Shown: one piece after another, positions 46,086 to 56,379 of the stretch
How positions within the stretch are numbered: the first letter of the stretch is position 1
Layout: the number at the start of each line of letters is the position of its first letter
Assembly: GCA_905182285.1 (NCBI GenBank)
Contig: CAJJAY010000012.1
Coordinates: 208,909 to 272,908 of the forward strand
From: an uncultured Amylibacter sp.
GTDB taxonomy: Bacteria; Pseudomonadota; Alphaproteobacteria; Rhodobacterales; Rhodobacteraceae
Direction: 5' to 3'
Length of the DNA: 64,000 nucleotides
Program-made: the position numbers and the translations under genes
The notes under the pieces: generated by a model
Databases searched by the model: none
Told to the model about the DNA's origin: nothing
What the model saw: only the letters and a program-made list of their open reading frames with translations

Positions 46086-46853
46086 ATGTTAAAAATTCAA
46101 ACTTTTGGTAAAAAATCTTATCTTCCTGATTTACTTATAGTACATGGTTTATTTGGATCTGGTAGAAATTGGAGAGCAATTGCTCGCAATATTTCATCTG
46201 ATCGCCAAGTACACATCGTAGATATGAGAAACCATGGTGAAAGCTTTTGGGATGATGATAATTCATACGAATCTATGGCAAATGATCTTGAGAAAGTTAT
46301 TCTTTTTTTAGGCAAACCTGTTGATGTTTTAGGCCACTCAATGGGCGGTAAGGCAAGTATGGTTTTAGCAATAAATAACTCTACTTTGGTTAATAAATTA
46401 TTAATCGCAGATATTGCTCCATTTAAATACGAACACGATCAATCAATAAATATATCAATTATGAAAAAATTAAAGATTTCCGAAATATCTAACAGATCAG
46501 AAGCAGACCAAGCGCTTGAAAAAATGTTGCCAGATAGTTCTTTGAGAGCATTTTTTCTTCAAAGCTTAAAAATTTCTTCAAATGGCAATTCATGGCAATT
46601 AAATTTAGACGCATTAGAAAAAAATATGTTGAAAATAATTGGGTTTCCAAAACTTGAAAATCAGTTTCTTGGTGAAACGTTATTCCTAAAAGGGGAGTTA
46701 TCTGATTACATCACAAACAAACACCTCCCATACATCAACCTACTTTTTCCAAAAAATACTATTAGGACAATAAAAAATGCTGGCCATTGGTTGCACGCTG
46801 ACGCAACAAGAGATTTTTTATTATCTGTGAAAGAGTACTTATCAGAAAATTAA
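46086..46853 (+). CDS. Alpha/beta-fold hydrolase (YbfF-like esterase)
   Basis: A 255-residue alpha/beta hydrolase. The oxyanion region is IVHGLFGSGRNW, the nucleophile elbow GHSMGGKASM, the acid in IADIAPF/SDY area and the catalytic His in NAGHWLHAD. It resembles YbfF-type esterases and may act on acyl esters or acyl-CoA. A TTG start at 46077 overlapping the ilvA stop is also possible; neither has a strong ribosome binding site, suggesting coupling with ilvA. Confidence 0.82.
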   Translation: MLKIQTFGKKSYLPDLLIVHGLFGSGRNWRAIARNISSDRQVHIVDMRNHGESFWDDDNSYESMANDLEKVILFLGKPVDVLGHSMGGKASMVLAINNSTLVNKLLIADIAPFKYEHDQSINISIMKKLKISEISNRSEADQALEKMLPDSSLRAFFLQSLKISSNGNSWQLNLDALEKNMLKIIGFPKLENQFLGETLFLKGELSDYITNKHLPYINLLFPKNTIRTIKNAGHWLHADATRDFLLSVKEYLSEN

Positions 46854-46863
46854 AATTTGCTAT

Positions 46864-47301
46864 TTAAGCTTTCAATAAAGCTTTTAAAAATGCGGCATCA
46901 CCATCAGAGGCTAATTTCTTAATAGCATCATATGGCTCAGTCCAATAAGCTGAGTGGTAAGGCTCTGATGGCTCTTCAATTTTGCGAATTGCTCGAGCCA
47001 TAAAAATATGACAAATTTTACGGGCATGAAAGTTATATTCTGGCATGAATGTAAAACGCTGATATGCACCCAAGCGTCGTACTATAGAAATACGCCAACC
47101 CGTTTCTTCAAGAGCCTCTCTATGCAATGCAGCAGTTGGGCTTTCACCAATATCAATTCCTCCTCCAGGCAATTGTAATTCAGATAAAGGTTTTAGTTGA
47201 TGAGTTAATAGAATTTTTTTTTGTGAATAGATTATAGCATACGCACCTGGCCTATCAAAATACTTCTGATTTAAATCTTTGGGATCACCATATCTTTTCA
47301 T
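46864..47301 (-). CDS. NUDIX hydrolase
   Basis: A 145-residue Nudix protein. The Nudix box GGGIDIGESPTAALHREALE followed by ETGW fits the consensus GX5EX7REUXEEXGU. Such enzymes hydrolyse nucleoside diphosphates linked to another group; the substrate is not evident. The ATG at 47301 is chosen over a TTG at 47310. It is convergent with the alpha/beta hydrolase gene. Confidence 0.82.
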   Translation of the reverse strand: MKRYGDPKDLNQKYFDRPGAYAIIYSQKKILLTHQLKPLSELQLPGGGIDIGESPTAALHREALEETGWRISIVRRLGAYQRFTFMPEYNFHARKICHIFMARAIRKIEEPSEPYHSAYWTEPYDAIKKLASDGDAAFLKALLKA

Positions 47302-47399
47302 AAATTTCAATTATCAAAAATTTATGTGCTGGTCAGCATTTAATTGCGCTTTTATAAAAAAATGCTTATTGGAAACTAAATATTAAGCGGATTAAAAAA

Positions 47400-48395
47400 A
47401 TGACAATCACTAAGCATAGTGAAGGTTGGGATGAACAAGTTCTGCCATTTCAACTAGATGCATCAAATATACGAGGACGTGTCGCTCGTTTAGATACACT
47501 TTTAGATAATGTATTGCGCCAACATAATTATCCAGCTCAGGTATCAGCATTAGTGGCAGAAGCAGTTATGCTCACTGCATTGATAGGGCAAACAATAAAA
47601 TTGCGTTGGAAGCTTAGTTTGCAAATTCGGGGTGATGGCCCCATTCGAATTATTGCTACAGATTACTATGGACCAAGCAAAGATGGCGCACCTGCTAAAA
47701 TTCGAGCATATGCGAGCTACGATATAGATAGGTTGAATGAATCTGATGTTTATGGTTTTGAAAATATTGGCAAAGGAATGTTTGCAATATTAATGGACCA
47801 AGGCAAACATATGAAACCTTACCAAGGAATTACACCTTTATCACAAGGCTCTTTGTCTAAATGTGCAGAAACTTATTTTGCACAATCAGAGCAATTGCCA
47901 ACACGCTTTCAAGTAATAGTTGGTGAATCTTCCGTTCCAGGTGAAGACAAGTCCTGGAGAGCCGGTGGCGTTATGTTACAACATATGCCTAAAGCATCGC
48001 CTTTGATGGCTAAAGATCTACCCAGCTCTCCTGATGGCTTGTTGTCAGCTGATGATCTACTTTCTGGAGACGAAAGTGCTGATGATTGGAACAGAGTAAA
48101 TATACTACTTGATACAGTTGAAGAAATTGAATTAATAGGGCCCAATATATCTCCACCACAACTTCTTCATCGACTTTTCCATGAAGAAGTTCCTAGAATA
48201 TTTGAATCTCAAACAGTAAAATTTGGTTGTTCTTGTGGTGAAGATAAAGTGCGCAACACAATGTCTATTTACTCTCAGAAAGATATTTCACATATGATTT
48301 CAGAAAATGGAATGGTAACAGCAGATTGTCAATTTTGTGGATCTCATTATGAATTAGATCCACAAACGTTAGGCTTTGAAGGCGAAAAAAAATAA
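47400..48395 (+). CDS. hslO: Redox-regulated chaperone Hsp33
   Basis: A 331-residue Hsp33 protein. The C-terminal redox switch has a CxC pair (FGCSCGEDKV) and a CxxC pair (ADCQFCGSHYEL) that bind zinc when reduced. The N-terminal domain shows DNVLRQHNYPAQVSALVAEAV and LSLQIRGDGPIRII. It becomes an active holdase upon oxidation. It starts a plus-strand run with a Nudix gene and cca. Confidence 0.95.
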   Translation: MTITKHSEGWDEQVLPFQLDASNIRGRVARLDTLLDNVLRQHNYPAQVSALVAEAVMLTALIGQTIKLRWKLSLQIRGDGPIRIIATDYYGPSKDGAPAKIRAYASYDIDRLNESDVYGFENIGKGMFAILMDQGKHMKPYQGITPLSQGSLSKCAETYFAQSEQLPTRFQVIVGESSVPGEDKSWRAGGVMLQHMPKASPLMAKDLPSSPDGLLSADDLLSGDESADDWNRVNILLDTVEEIELIGPNISPPQLLHRLFHEEVPRIFESQTVKFGCSCGEDKVRNTMSIYSQKDISHMISENGMVTADCQFCGSHYELDPQTLGFEGEKK

Positions 48396-48437
48396 CCATC
48401 TCTTGCACTAAGAAACTTGCTAAGTCATGATTTATAA

Positions 48438-49061
48438 ATGAGTAAAGATTTATTTAATATAAATAGAATTAAATCTGCACTAGATCAATATATTGGTGAT
48501 AAGATTACCTCTGACTTTGATTTAAATAAAGATTTGAGCCCAGTAAAACCAAAATTGCGTGATGCAGCAGTTTTAATACCCATTATAATTCGTCCAGATG
48601 GATTGAACATTATTTTAACTAAAAGGTCTAATAATTTACAACATCATCCCGGACAAATAGCATTTCCTGGTGGTAAAGTTGATGGACTTGATAACAGTTT
48701 AATTGATACTGCTCTACGTGAAGCCCATGAAGAAATTGGCTTAATGCAAAAAAATGTTGAAATTTTAGGACTATTGCCAAAACATGAAACAATTACTAAT
48801 TTTAAAGTCACACCAGTTGTTGGTCTTGTAGATAGTTCTTATCAACCAAGAATAGAGCCAGGTGAAGTAGAAGAAATCTTTGAAGTGCCATTTACATCAA
48901 TAACTAATTCTAAAAATTTTCAAATTAATTATAGAGTGTGGGGTAAACACAAACGTGGCTATTATTCTATGCCCTATGGACCCTATTATATCTGGGGTGC
49001 TACAGCTCGAATAATGAGAATGTTTTGTGATATTTTGGATGAATTTAATGAAACTAAATGA
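48438..49061 (+). CDS. CoA pyrophosphatase-type NUDIX hydrolase (NudL-like)
   Basis: A 207-residue Nudix protein. The sequence LTKRSNNLQHHPGQIAFPGG upstream of the Nudix box (GKVDGLDNSLIDTALREAHE plus EIGL) is the CoA-pyrophosphatase subgroup signature, which cleaves CoA to 4'-phosphopantetheine and 3',5'-ADP. It overlaps the start of cca by 14 bases, so both are probably translated from one message. Confidence 0.87.
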   Translation: MSKDLFNINRIKSALDQYIGDKITSDFDLNKDLSPVKPKLRDAAVLIPIIIRPDGLNIILTKRSNNLQHHPGQIAFPGGKVDGLDNSLIDTALREAHEEIGLMQKNVEILGLLPKHETITNFKVTPVVGLVDSSYQPRIEPGEVEEIFEVPFTSITNSKNFQINYRVWGKHKRGYYSMPYGPYYIWGATARIMRMFCDILDEFNETK

Positions 49062-50193
49062 TAAATGGTTAAAAGATCCTGATACAGTTTTAGTTATGCA
49101 AGCTTTACAAAAAAAAGGTAATAAAGCCCTATTTGTTGGAGGATGTGTACGCAATAGTTTATTAAAAATGCCAGTTACAGACATTGATATTGCCACTGAT
49201 GCAAAGCCACATGAAATTGTAAGTTTAGCAATTGATAGTGGCTTAAAAAGTATTCCTACAGGCATTGAACATGGTACTATTACAATAGTTTCTAATAATA
49301 AAACTTATGAAGTTACATGCTTTCGGAAAGATATCAAAACAGATGGTAGGCATGCGGTAATTGAATATTCAGATGATATTGAAGATGATGCTAAGCGAAG
49401 AGATTTTACAATGAATGCTATTTATTCAACCTCAAGTGGAATAATAGTAGACCCTTTAGAAGGGTTGAAAGATTTAAAGATACGCCATGTTCGTTTTATA
49501 AAAGATCCTAACAAACGAATAGTTGAAGATTATTTAAGAATTTTAAGATTTTTTAGATTCACATCTGAATATGGGGATCCTAATTTAGGAATTGATGCTG
49601 ATGGTTTGGCTGCTTGCGCTGCCAATATCGATGGAATTAAATTATTAGCTAAAGAGCGTATTGGTGCTGAGTTAAAAAAAATTCTAAAAACTAAAAATCC
49701 TTCAATTGTTTTGGCAGCAATGGATAGAGCAGGTATACTTTCTAATATTTTACCTGGATCAAGTAGTAAATATGTACCAATTCTTATTCATCAAGAAAAT
49801 CAAAATACTATTAATTGGATTACAAGGCTTGTTGTTTTAGGTGGTGCAGAGCCAACAAAAAGCCTTAGATTAAGTAACAAAGAAAGCCGTGAATACAAAT
49901 ATACATTAAAGGCAATTAATTTAGGCAAGAAACCAAGCGTAGTTGCTTTCGAGTTTGGTAAAGATATTGCACTTTCTTATTCATTATCACTTGCTGCTTT
50001 GACCGAAACTTTTTTACCTGATAATTTGTATGAACAAATTATACTTGGGACTTCTGTAAAATTTCCAATTGAAGCAAAAGATTTAAAAAACCTTCAAGGG
50101 AAAAAATTAGGCGATGCTCTCAGAGAATTAAAAGACTTATGGATAAAATCAGAGTTTACTTTAAGTAAAAAAGATTTATTAAAAAATAGATAA
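49048..50193 (+). CDS. cca: CCA tRNA nucleotidyltransferase / poly(A) polymerase family protein
   Basis: A 381-residue class II nucleotidyltransferase. The catalytic metal motif is VTDIDIATDAKPHE, preceded by ALFVGGCVRNSLL, and further along are DAKRRDFTMNAIYS and RIVEDYLRILRFFRF. It adds or repairs the 3' CCA of tRNAs. The start at 49048 (MKLNDKW) is favoured over 49027 (GTG) or 49039. Overlaps the preceding Nudix gene. Confidence 0.92.
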   Translation: MKLNDKWLKDPDTVLVMQALQKKGNKALFVGGCVRNSLLKMPVTDIDIATDAKPHEIVSLAIDSGLKSIPTGIEHGTITIVSNNKTYEVTCFRKDIKTDGRHAVIEYSDDIEDDAKRRDFTMNAIYSTSSGIIVDPLEGLKDLKIRHVRFIKDPNKRIVEDYLRILRFFRFTSEYGDPNLGIDADGLAACAANIDGIKLLAKERIGAELKKILKTKNPSIVLAAMDRAGILSNILPGSSSKYVPILIHQENQNTINWITRLVVLGGAEPTKSLRLSNKESREYKYTLKAINLGKKPSVVAFEFGKDIALSYSLSLAALTETFLPDNLYEQIILGTSVKFPIEAKDLKNLQGKKLGDALRELKDLWIKSEFTLSKKDLLKNR

Positions 50194-50325
50194 TCTGATT
50201 TTTATATTCTATTTTTCTGGACAACTAAGAACCATCTGTTATCTGATTATTTAGATTATTTTTTATTATAAATTAATTTATGATTTATCCAAAAATAAGT
50301 GCGCAATTCTATCGGTTTAAAATAA

Positions 50326-51549
50326 ATGTCTGAATATATTATAAATAGACTTGGCCAATTGGGTGATGGAGTAATTGATAGTCCACACGGTGAAATATTT
50401 GCACCCTTTACATTACCTGGTGAACACATCGAAGGTGAGGTTAAAAGTGGTAGAATTTATGACCCAAAAATAATTAAACCTGTTTCTGATAGAATAAAAC
50501 CTTCTTGTAAACATTTTAAAAATTGTGGTGGATGTACTCTGCAGCATGCTTCAGATTCATTTCTTTCGGATTGGAAAATCAAAAAAACAAAAGAAGCGTT
50601 ATCACAAGTTAACCTTCATCCTACATTTAGAAAAATAATAAACACAAAAAAAGAATCAAGAAGACGTGCTACTTTTGCTGCAAAGCGGACCAAAAAAGGT
50701 TCAATGGTGGGATTTCATGGCCGTGCCTCTGACATAATCGTAGAAATAACTGAATGCCCAGTATCTGATCCTATATTATTATCTGGAATGCCAGCTTTTT
50801 CTAAATTTGCGTTATTAGGGTCGTCTAGAAAAGCAGTACTACGTATTTCAGCAACTGTTTCAGGTAAAAGCTTGGATGTAAAAGTTGATAATGGAAAAGA
50901 ATTATCAGCCACAGAAATTTCTAAATTTGCTCAAATTTGCAATCAATCTAAGATTATAAGGCTAATGTGGAATAATGATATAATTGCTCAGTCAAATCCA
51001 CCCAGCCAAACAATGGGCTTAGCACAAGTTGTTCCGCCTAGTGGAGCATTTTTACAAGCAACAAAAACTGGTGAAGCAGCACTTGTTGAAACTGTTTTAG
51101 AAATTATAGGTCCTGCAAAACGCGTTGTAGATCTTTTTTCAGGATGTGGAACTTTTGCATTACCCATTTCAAATAAAGCTGCAGTCCATGCACTTGAAAG
51201 TGATCAGAATATGATTTCAGCTTTAGATTCTGGCTGGCGAATTGTGGGCGGACTACATAATATACTTGCAGAAAAACGTGACCTTTTCCGAAGACCTTTA
51301 ATGCCAGATGAGTTTAAAAATATCGATGCAGTCGTAATCGATCCACCTCGTGCTGGTGCAATTAGTCAAGTAACAGAACTTGCAAAGACTAATGTAAAAC
51401 GCATAGCCTTTGTTTCCTGTAATCCTGCTACATTTGCTAGAGATGCTTCAATCTTATGTAATAATGGTTACAATTTAGATTGGGTCCAAGTTGTGGATCA
51501 ATTTTTATGGAATTCACATGTTGAGCTCGTTGCACAATTCACTAAATAA
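50326..51549 (+). CDS. 23S rRNA/tRNA (uracil-5)-methyltransferase family protein (RlmD/TrmA type)
   Basis: A 407-residue SAM-dependent RNA methyltransferase. The N-terminus is a TRAM-like domain (about residues 1-55), then a Cys cluster CKHFKNCGGCTLQH for an iron-sulfur cluster. The methyltransferase domain has VVDLFSGCGTFALPI (SAM binding), VVIDPPRAGA and the catalytic Cys in FVSCNPATFARD. It methylates uridine at C5 in rRNA or tRNA; which target is not resolvable. Confidence 0.9.
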   Translation: MSEYIINRLGQLGDGVIDSPHGEIFAPFTLPGEHIEGEVKSGRIYDPKIIKPVSDRIKPSCKHFKNCGGCTLQHASDSFLSDWKIKKTKEALSQVNLHPTFRKIINTKKESRRRATFAAKRTKKGSMVGFHGRASDIIVEITECPVSDPILLSGMPAFSKFALLGSSRKAVLRISATVSGKSLDVKVDNGKELSATEISKFAQICNQSKIIRLMWNNDIIAQSNPPSQTMGLAQVVPPSGAFLQATKTGEAALVETVLEIIGPAKRVVDLFSGCGTFALPISNKAAVHALESDQNMISALDSGWRIVGGLHNILAEKRDLFRRPLMPDEFKNIDAVVIDPPRAGAISQVTELAKTNVKRIAFVSCNPATFARDASILCNNGYNLDWVQVVDQFLWNSHVELVAQFTK

Positions 51550-51574
51550 CTAGTTTTTAAAGTTGAAATAAAAT

Positions 51575-52360
51575 ATGACAGTATCTCTTTTTAGAAAAAA
51601 TCTTTATGAATGGTTAAACACTTCAACAGTTCGTTATACTATTTTAGCTATAATTATTATAAATGCAGTTATTTTAGGTATCGAAACATCTCCAAATATT
51701 ATGAGAGAGTATGGCTCAATATTAACAACACTGGATAATATTTGCCTTACAATATTTGTATTAGAGTTAATGCTAAAATTGTTCTCTCGAGGATTAAAGT
51801 TTTTTAAAGATCCATGGAATTTATTTGATTTTTTTGTTATTGGAGTGTCATTAGCTCCAGTATCTGAAGGTTTTTCAGTATTACGCGCTTTAAGAATATT
51901 GCGCGTTTTGCGCGCCCTTTCATTTGCTCCTCGATTACGTAGAACAATTGAAGGGTTTATATCCGCTCTTCCAGGTATGTCATCTGTAATTATTTTAATG
52001 GCTATTATATTTTATATAGGAGCTGTTATTTCCACCAAATTATTTGCTGACGCCTTTCCAATATGGTTTGGATCGATTGGGAAGTCATTATATAGCTTAT
52101 TTCAAATCATGACCTTAGAAAGTTGGTCGATGGGAATTGTTCGACCAGTCATGGAAGTCTATCCCCACGCTTGGATGTTTTTTGTACCCTTCATACTAAT
52201 TACTAGTTTTGCAGTTGTTAATGTATTGGTTGGTTTAATAGTAAATTCAATGCATGACGCACACTCAGAAGAAGCATCAGAAGCAACTGATGCATATAGA
52301 GATGATGTTTTAAATCAATTAGAAAAAATATCAGAACGATTAAATAAGCTAGAGCGTTAA
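51575..52360 (+). CDS. Bacterial voltage-gated sodium channel (BacNav / NaChBac family)
   Basis: A 261-residue six-helix channel. S1 begins near residue 20 and S3 contains [10 protein letters not shown]. The voltage-sensing S4 has Arg at 104, 107, 110 and 113 ([14 protein letters not shown]). The pore has the selectivity filter TLESWSM (residues 180-186), identical to that of NaChBac and NavAb, which are sodium-selective. After S6 (about 203-226) a C-terminal coiled coil ([18 protein letters not shown]) fits tetramerisation. Functions as a homotetramer in the inner membrane. The last four bases overlap dxs on the opposite strand. Confidence 0.93.
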   Translation: MTVSLFRKNLYEWLNTSTVRYTILAIIIINAVILGIETSPNIMREYGSILTTLDNICLTIFVLELMLKLFSRGLKFFKDPWNLFDFFVIGVSLAPVSEGFSVLRALRILRVLRALSFAPRLRRTIEGFISALPGMSSVIILMAIIFYIGAVISTKLFADAFPIWFGSIGKSLYSLFQIMTLESWSMGIVRPVMEVYPHAWMFFVPFILITSFAVVNVLVGLIVNSMHDAHSEEASEATDAYRDDVLNQLEKISERLNKLER

Positions 52361-54285
52361 ATACTTTGTTTTAAAGAGGCCACACCTAAAATCTCTAATA
52401 CTTTCATTTCAATATCATGTGCACTCATAGCAGCTTCTTGATACATTTGTGCTGGAGTATCCTGATCTAAGAATGTATCAGGGAAGACCATAGAGCGGAA
52501 CTTAAAACCATTATCAAATATGCCCTCATTCAACAATAGTTGTTGAACATGGCTACCAAATCCCCCTATAACCCCTTCCTCGATTGTAATTAAAGCATCA
52601 TGATTTAACACCAAATCTATAATCATATTTTTATCTAAAGGTTTCGCAAAACGCGCGTCTGCAATCGTTGGATTAATACCTTTTGCTAATAATAAATCAG
52701 AAGCCTTAATAACCTCTTTGAGCCGAGCGCCAAAAGATAAAATGGCAACTTTTGATCCCTCTTTTACTATTCGCCCTTTACCTATTTCCAATACAATTCC
52801 TTTTTCTGGTAGATCAACACCTACTCCTTCACCCCTTGGGAACCGAAATGCACTTGGACGATCGTCAATAGATCTGGCAGTTGCAACCATATGTACTAAC
52901 TCAGCTTCATCCGCAGCTGCCATTACAACAAAATCTGGTAGATTTGCCAAAAAACTTATATCAAAGCTTCCAGCATGAGTTGCTCCATCTGCACCAACAA
53001 GGCCCGCTCTATCTATAGCAAACCTTACTGGTAAGCGTTGTAATGCCACATCGTGAACTACCTGATCATATCCTCGTTGCAGGAATGTTGAGTATAGAGC
53101 GCAGAAAGGTTTCATTCCACCTGCTGCCATCCCAGCGCAGAATGTAACCGCATGTTGCTCTGCAATACCAACATCAAAAGTTCTGTTTGGATAATGCTTT
53201 TCAAAGATATCTAATCCCGTTCCATCTGGCATTGCAGCTGTAACTGCAACAATCTTATCGTCAGAACTTGCTTCCGCTATTAACGCATTTGCAAAAACTT
53301 TAGTATAGCTTGGTGCATTTGATGGTGATGTTTGTTGTTGGCCAGAAACCACATTAAACTTTGCAACTCCATGGTATTTATCTGATGATGCTTCGGCTGG
53401 AGCGTATCCTTTACCTTTTTGAGTTATTGCATGAATTAAAATTGGCCCCGTAGCACGGTCTTTAACAGTTCTAAGAACATTTAATAATTGTTCCATATCA
53501 TGCCCATCTATTGGGCCAATATATGAAAAACCAAGTTGCTCAAATAAAGTTCCACCTATCGTCATATGTTTAAGTATTTCTCGTGCACGTTTGGCACCAT
53601 CTTGAAATGGCGAAGGCAGTAAAGAAACAGCCCCTTTTGCAGCAGCTTTTAATTCTTGGAATGGCTCACCAGCATACAAACGTGATAAATATGTAGACAT
53701 TGCACCAACAGGAGGGGCAATTGACATTTTATTGTCATTTAAAATAACTATTAAACGCTTACCTAGGTGGCCCGCATTGTTCATAGCTTCATATGCCATT
53801 CCCGCTGACATGGAGCCATCACCAATGACCGCAATTGCATCTCCTAAACCATGTTCTGGTGCACCACCTAAATCACGAGCAACCGCAAATCCTAATGCCG
53901 CTGAAATTGAAGTTGAACTGTGTGCTGCACCAAAGGGATCAAAAGCGCTTTCTGATCGTTTAGTAAAGCCAGATAGCCCACCACCCTTGCGGATAGTTCG
54001 CATTTTATTACGTCTTCCTGTTAATATCTTATGGGGATAACATTGGTGACTTACATCCCATATCAACCGATCTTTTGGTGTATCAAAAACTGCATGAATA
54101 GCAGTTGTTAGCTCGACAACACCAAGCCCAGCACCTAAATGACCTCCCGTTTCAGAAACAATAGAAATTGTCTCTGAACGCAATTCTTTTGCTAACTGAT
54201 ATAATTGAGGGTCAGAAAGATTTTTCATGTCTTCTGGCGAATTTATACGATCTAATATCGGGGTATTTGGACGATCCTGTGTCAT
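52357..54285 (-). CDS. dxs: 1-deoxy-D-xylulose-5-phosphate synthase
   Basis: A 642-residue ThDP enzyme. [15 protein letters not shown] contains the ThDP/metal motif, [16 protein letters not shown] is the N-terminal active-site region, and the C-terminal domain carries [18 protein letters not shown] and [15 protein letters not shown]. It condenses pyruvate and glyceraldehyde-3-phosphate, the first step of the MEP isoprenoid pathway. Its neighbour ispA acts later in the same pathway. Confidence 0.97.
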   Translation of the reverse strand: MTQDRPNTPILDRINSPEDMKNLSDPQLYQLAKELRSETISIVSETGGHLGAGLGVVELTTAIHAVFDTPKDRLIWDVSHQCYPHKILTGRRNKMRTIRKGGGLSGFTKRSESAFDPFGAAHSSTSISAALGFAVARDLGGAPEHGLGDAIAVIGDGSMSAGMAYEAMNNAGHLGKRLIVILNDNKMSIAPPVGAMSTYLSRLYAGEPFQELKAAAKGAVSLLPSPFQDGAKRAREILKHMTIGGTLFEQLGFSYIGPIDGHDMEQLLNVLRTVKDRATGPILIHAITQKGKGYAPAEASSDKYHGVAKFNVVSGQQQTSPSNAPSYTKVFANALIAEASSDDKIVAVTAAMPDGTGLDIFEKHYPNRTFDVGIAEQHAVTFCAGMAAGGMKPFCALYSTFLQRGYDQVVHDVALQRLPVRFAIDRAGLVGADGATHAGSFDISFLANLPDFVVMAAADEAELVHMVATARSIDDRPSAFRFPRGEGVGVDLPEKGIVLEIGKGRIVKEGSKVAILSFGARLKEVIKASDLLLAKGINPTIADARFAKPLDKNMIIDLVLNHDALITIEEGVIGGFGSHVQQLLLNEGIFDNGFKFRSMVFPDTFLDQDTPAQMYQEAAMSAHDIEMKVLEILGVASLKQSI

Positions 54286-54320
54286 AATATCTTATTAATA
54301 CTCTTTATTAAAATTTAACA

Positions 54321-55196
54321 TCACATTTTTCGCTCAATAATAAATTTAGCAACTTGACGCATTGGTTCTGCCTTGTCGCCATAACTCACTAAGGAATCAA
54401 TTGCTCGATCAATCAATTCTTTTGCACGCATTTTTGCATTATCCATTCCCAAATGAGACACAAAAGTTGCTTTTCCTGCATTTATATCTTTATGCAAACG
54501 TTTCCCAGCAATCAAACTATCACCCTCTATATCTAAAATATCATCTTGGATTTGAAATGCTAATCCTATTAGTCTAGCATAATTTAACAATTTTTTATCA
54601 TCTTGACCTGCCAAGATTGCCCCAGAAGTTGATGCCCATTCGATTAATGCACCTGTTTTATTTTGCTGAAGAGCTGTAATTTTTTCTAAGCTTAAGATTT
54701 TTGTAGATGTTTCTGCATCAATATCTTGTGCTTGACCCAGAACCATTCCTTGCATTCCTGATGCTTTTGCCAATCTCTTAGACAATTCTACAATTTTATA
54801 CGCATCAACATTTTGCAAAGACGCTATTAACTCAAATGCCAATGCTTGCAGTGCATCTCCAGTCAAAGTTGCAGTTGCTTCGTCCCACTTAATATGAACA
54901 GTTGGCTTGCCTCTGCGCAAATCATCATTATCCATGCAAGGAAGATCATCATGTACCAATGAATATGCGTGCTGACATTCTATAGCCATAGCTGCCTGAA
55001 TGGCAGTTTCTTTGTGAACCCCAAATATGTTACTTGAATGAATTGTCAAAAAAGCTCTTAAGCGCTTTCCACCATTTAAAACTGCATGGTGAACTGGAGC
55101 TGCCATTAACCCATTTCCTTGCTTTTTAAGCATTTCATTTAATGCAATTTCTACAGAATTGGCTGTATCAATGAGGCTTAACTGAAAGTTTGACAT
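54321..55196 (-). CDS. ispA: Polyprenyl (farnesyl/geranyl) diphosphate synthase
   Basis: A 291-residue trans-prenyltransferase. The first Asp-rich motif is DDLPCMDNDDLRRGKP, the second DDILDIEGD. The two residues before the first motif (HAYSLVH) and the CMD insertion (DDxxxxD) fit IspA-type farnesyl diphosphate synthases. It builds C15 prenyl diphosphate for quinone, hopanoid or carotenoid synthesis. Located between xseB and dxs, the usual alphaproteobacterial arrangement. Confidence 0.93.
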   Translation of the reverse strand: MSNFQLSLIDTANSVEIALNEMLKKQGNGLMAAPVHHAVLNGGKRLRAFLTIHSSNIFGVHKETAIQAAMAIECQHAYSLVHDDLPCMDNDDLRRGKPTVHIKWDEATATLTGDALQALAFELIASLQNVDAYKIVELSKRLAKASGMQGMVLGQAQDIDAETSTKILSLEKITALQQNKTGALIEWASTSGAILAGQDDKKLLNYARLIGLAFQIQDDILDIEGDSLIAGKRLHKDINAGKATFVSHLGMDNAKMRAKELIDRAIDSLVSYGDKAEPMRQVAKFIIERKM

Positions 55197-55205
55197 GCTT
55201 GAAAA

Positions 55206-55445
55206 TTAATTATCAAAAGGTGTTAAGCCACCGGGTTGTCCATCACTGCCGAATGTAATTTTAGCAACCTTTTCTTCTGCTGCTTTTAATTTTGCTTCAC
55301 AGTGGGCTTTTAATGCTGCACCACGCTCATACATTGCAATACTATCGTCTAAGGCAATCTGACTTCCTTCAAGACTTGTTACAACATTCTCAAGTTCATT
55401 CATTGCTTGCTCAAAGCTCATATCTTCAATTTTTATTTCGCCCAT
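55206..55445 (-). CDS. xseB: Exodeoxyribonuclease VII small subunit
   Basis: A 79-residue protein with the XseB signature SFEQAMNELENVVTSLEGSQ and MYERGAALKAHCEAKLKAAE, mostly helical. It joins XseA to form exonuclease VII, which degrades single-stranded DNA. Its start overlaps the preceding histone-deacetylase-family gene by 13 bases. The xseA gene is not in the window. Confidence 0.95.
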   Translation of the reverse strand: MGEIKIEDMSFEQAMNELENVVTSLEGSQIALDDSIAMYERGAALKAHCEAKLKAAEEKVAKITFGSDGQPGGLTPFDN

Positions 55446-56377
55446 TTAGCATGCTCCATCAATACTTTTACGTGTGCGGCAACGCATTCCGCTAAAGAAG
55501 GTAAATCATATCCACCTTCTAGTGTCGAGACAACTCGGCCTTTACAATGATTATCTGCAAACTCACACAACATTCTCGTAATTTTTTCAAAATCACCAGT
55601 CGTAAATTCTAAGTTAGCTAATGGATCATTTACATGCGCATCAAACCCAGCAGAAATGAATAACATATCTGGTTTAAACTTTGCAAGCTGTGGAAAAATA
55701 TTATCTTCATATGCATTGATAAGTTTTTGACCATTCGCTTTAATATTTAATGGATAATTTATAATATTATTAAATTTACCAGTTTCACTCGGTTCACCAG
55801 TACCTGGCCATAAAGGCATCTGTTGAGAGGAAACAAACATTATATTTGGATCATTCCAAACTAAGTCTTGTGTACCATTTCCGTGATGCACATCAAAATC
55901 AACAATTGCAACTCGGGATAAGCCATGAATTTTCATTGCATATTTTGCAGCTATTGCAATTGTACCAAACAAGCAAAAGCCCATAGGTTTAGAATGTTCA
56001 GCATGGTGTCCAGGTGGGCGTGATGCACAAAATGCATTCTGAACTTTATCATTTAAAACCAAGTCAACTGCCTCACAAATGCTTCCAACGGCTCGCATAG
56101 CTGAATTAAAGCTTTCAAAACTAACGTATGTATCACCATCTAACGCAATGGAACCATTTATTGGACACGAACTTTTTATATATTCAATATAATCCCTAGG
56201 ATGACATAATGTGACTTGTTCATAAGTTCCCATTGGAGAAGTTACGCGATGTAAATCATCAAATTCTGGCTTAGATAAGCAATTATTTATCACATTTATT
56301 CTGTCCACCTGTTCTGGATGGCCAAGTGGAGTAAGGTGTAAATTATAATCTGAATGAGTAAGAAAAGCTGTTTTCAT
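55433..56377 (-). CDS. Histone deacetylase family protein (acetylpolyamine/acetoin utilisation type)
   Basis: A 314-residue zinc amidohydrolase. The active-site His pair is in RPPGHHAEHSKPMGFCLF, the zinc-binding Asp/His in VDFDVHHGNGTQD, the third zinc Asp in SAGFDAHVNDPLA and Tyr in LEGGYDLPSL. Bacterial members deacetylate acetylpolyamines or similar small molecules. It heads the cluster with xseB, ispA and dxs. Confidence 0.93.
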   Translation of the reverse strand: MKTAFLTHSDYNLHLTPLGHPEQVDRINVINNCLSKPEFDDLHRVTSPMGTYEQVTLCHPRDYIEYIKSSCPINGSIALDGDTYVSFESFNSAMRAVGSICEAVDLVLNDKVQNAFCASRPPGHHAEHSKPMGFCLFGTIAIAAKYAMKIHGLSRVAIVDFDVHHGNGTQDLVWNDPNIMFVSSQQMPLWPGTGEPSETGKFNNIINYPLNIKANGQKLINAYEDNIFPQLAKFKPDMLFISAGFDAHVNDPLANLEFTTGDFEKITRMLCEFADNHCKGRVVSTLEGGYDLPSLAECVAAHVKVLMEHAKWAK

Positions 56378-56379
56378 AA

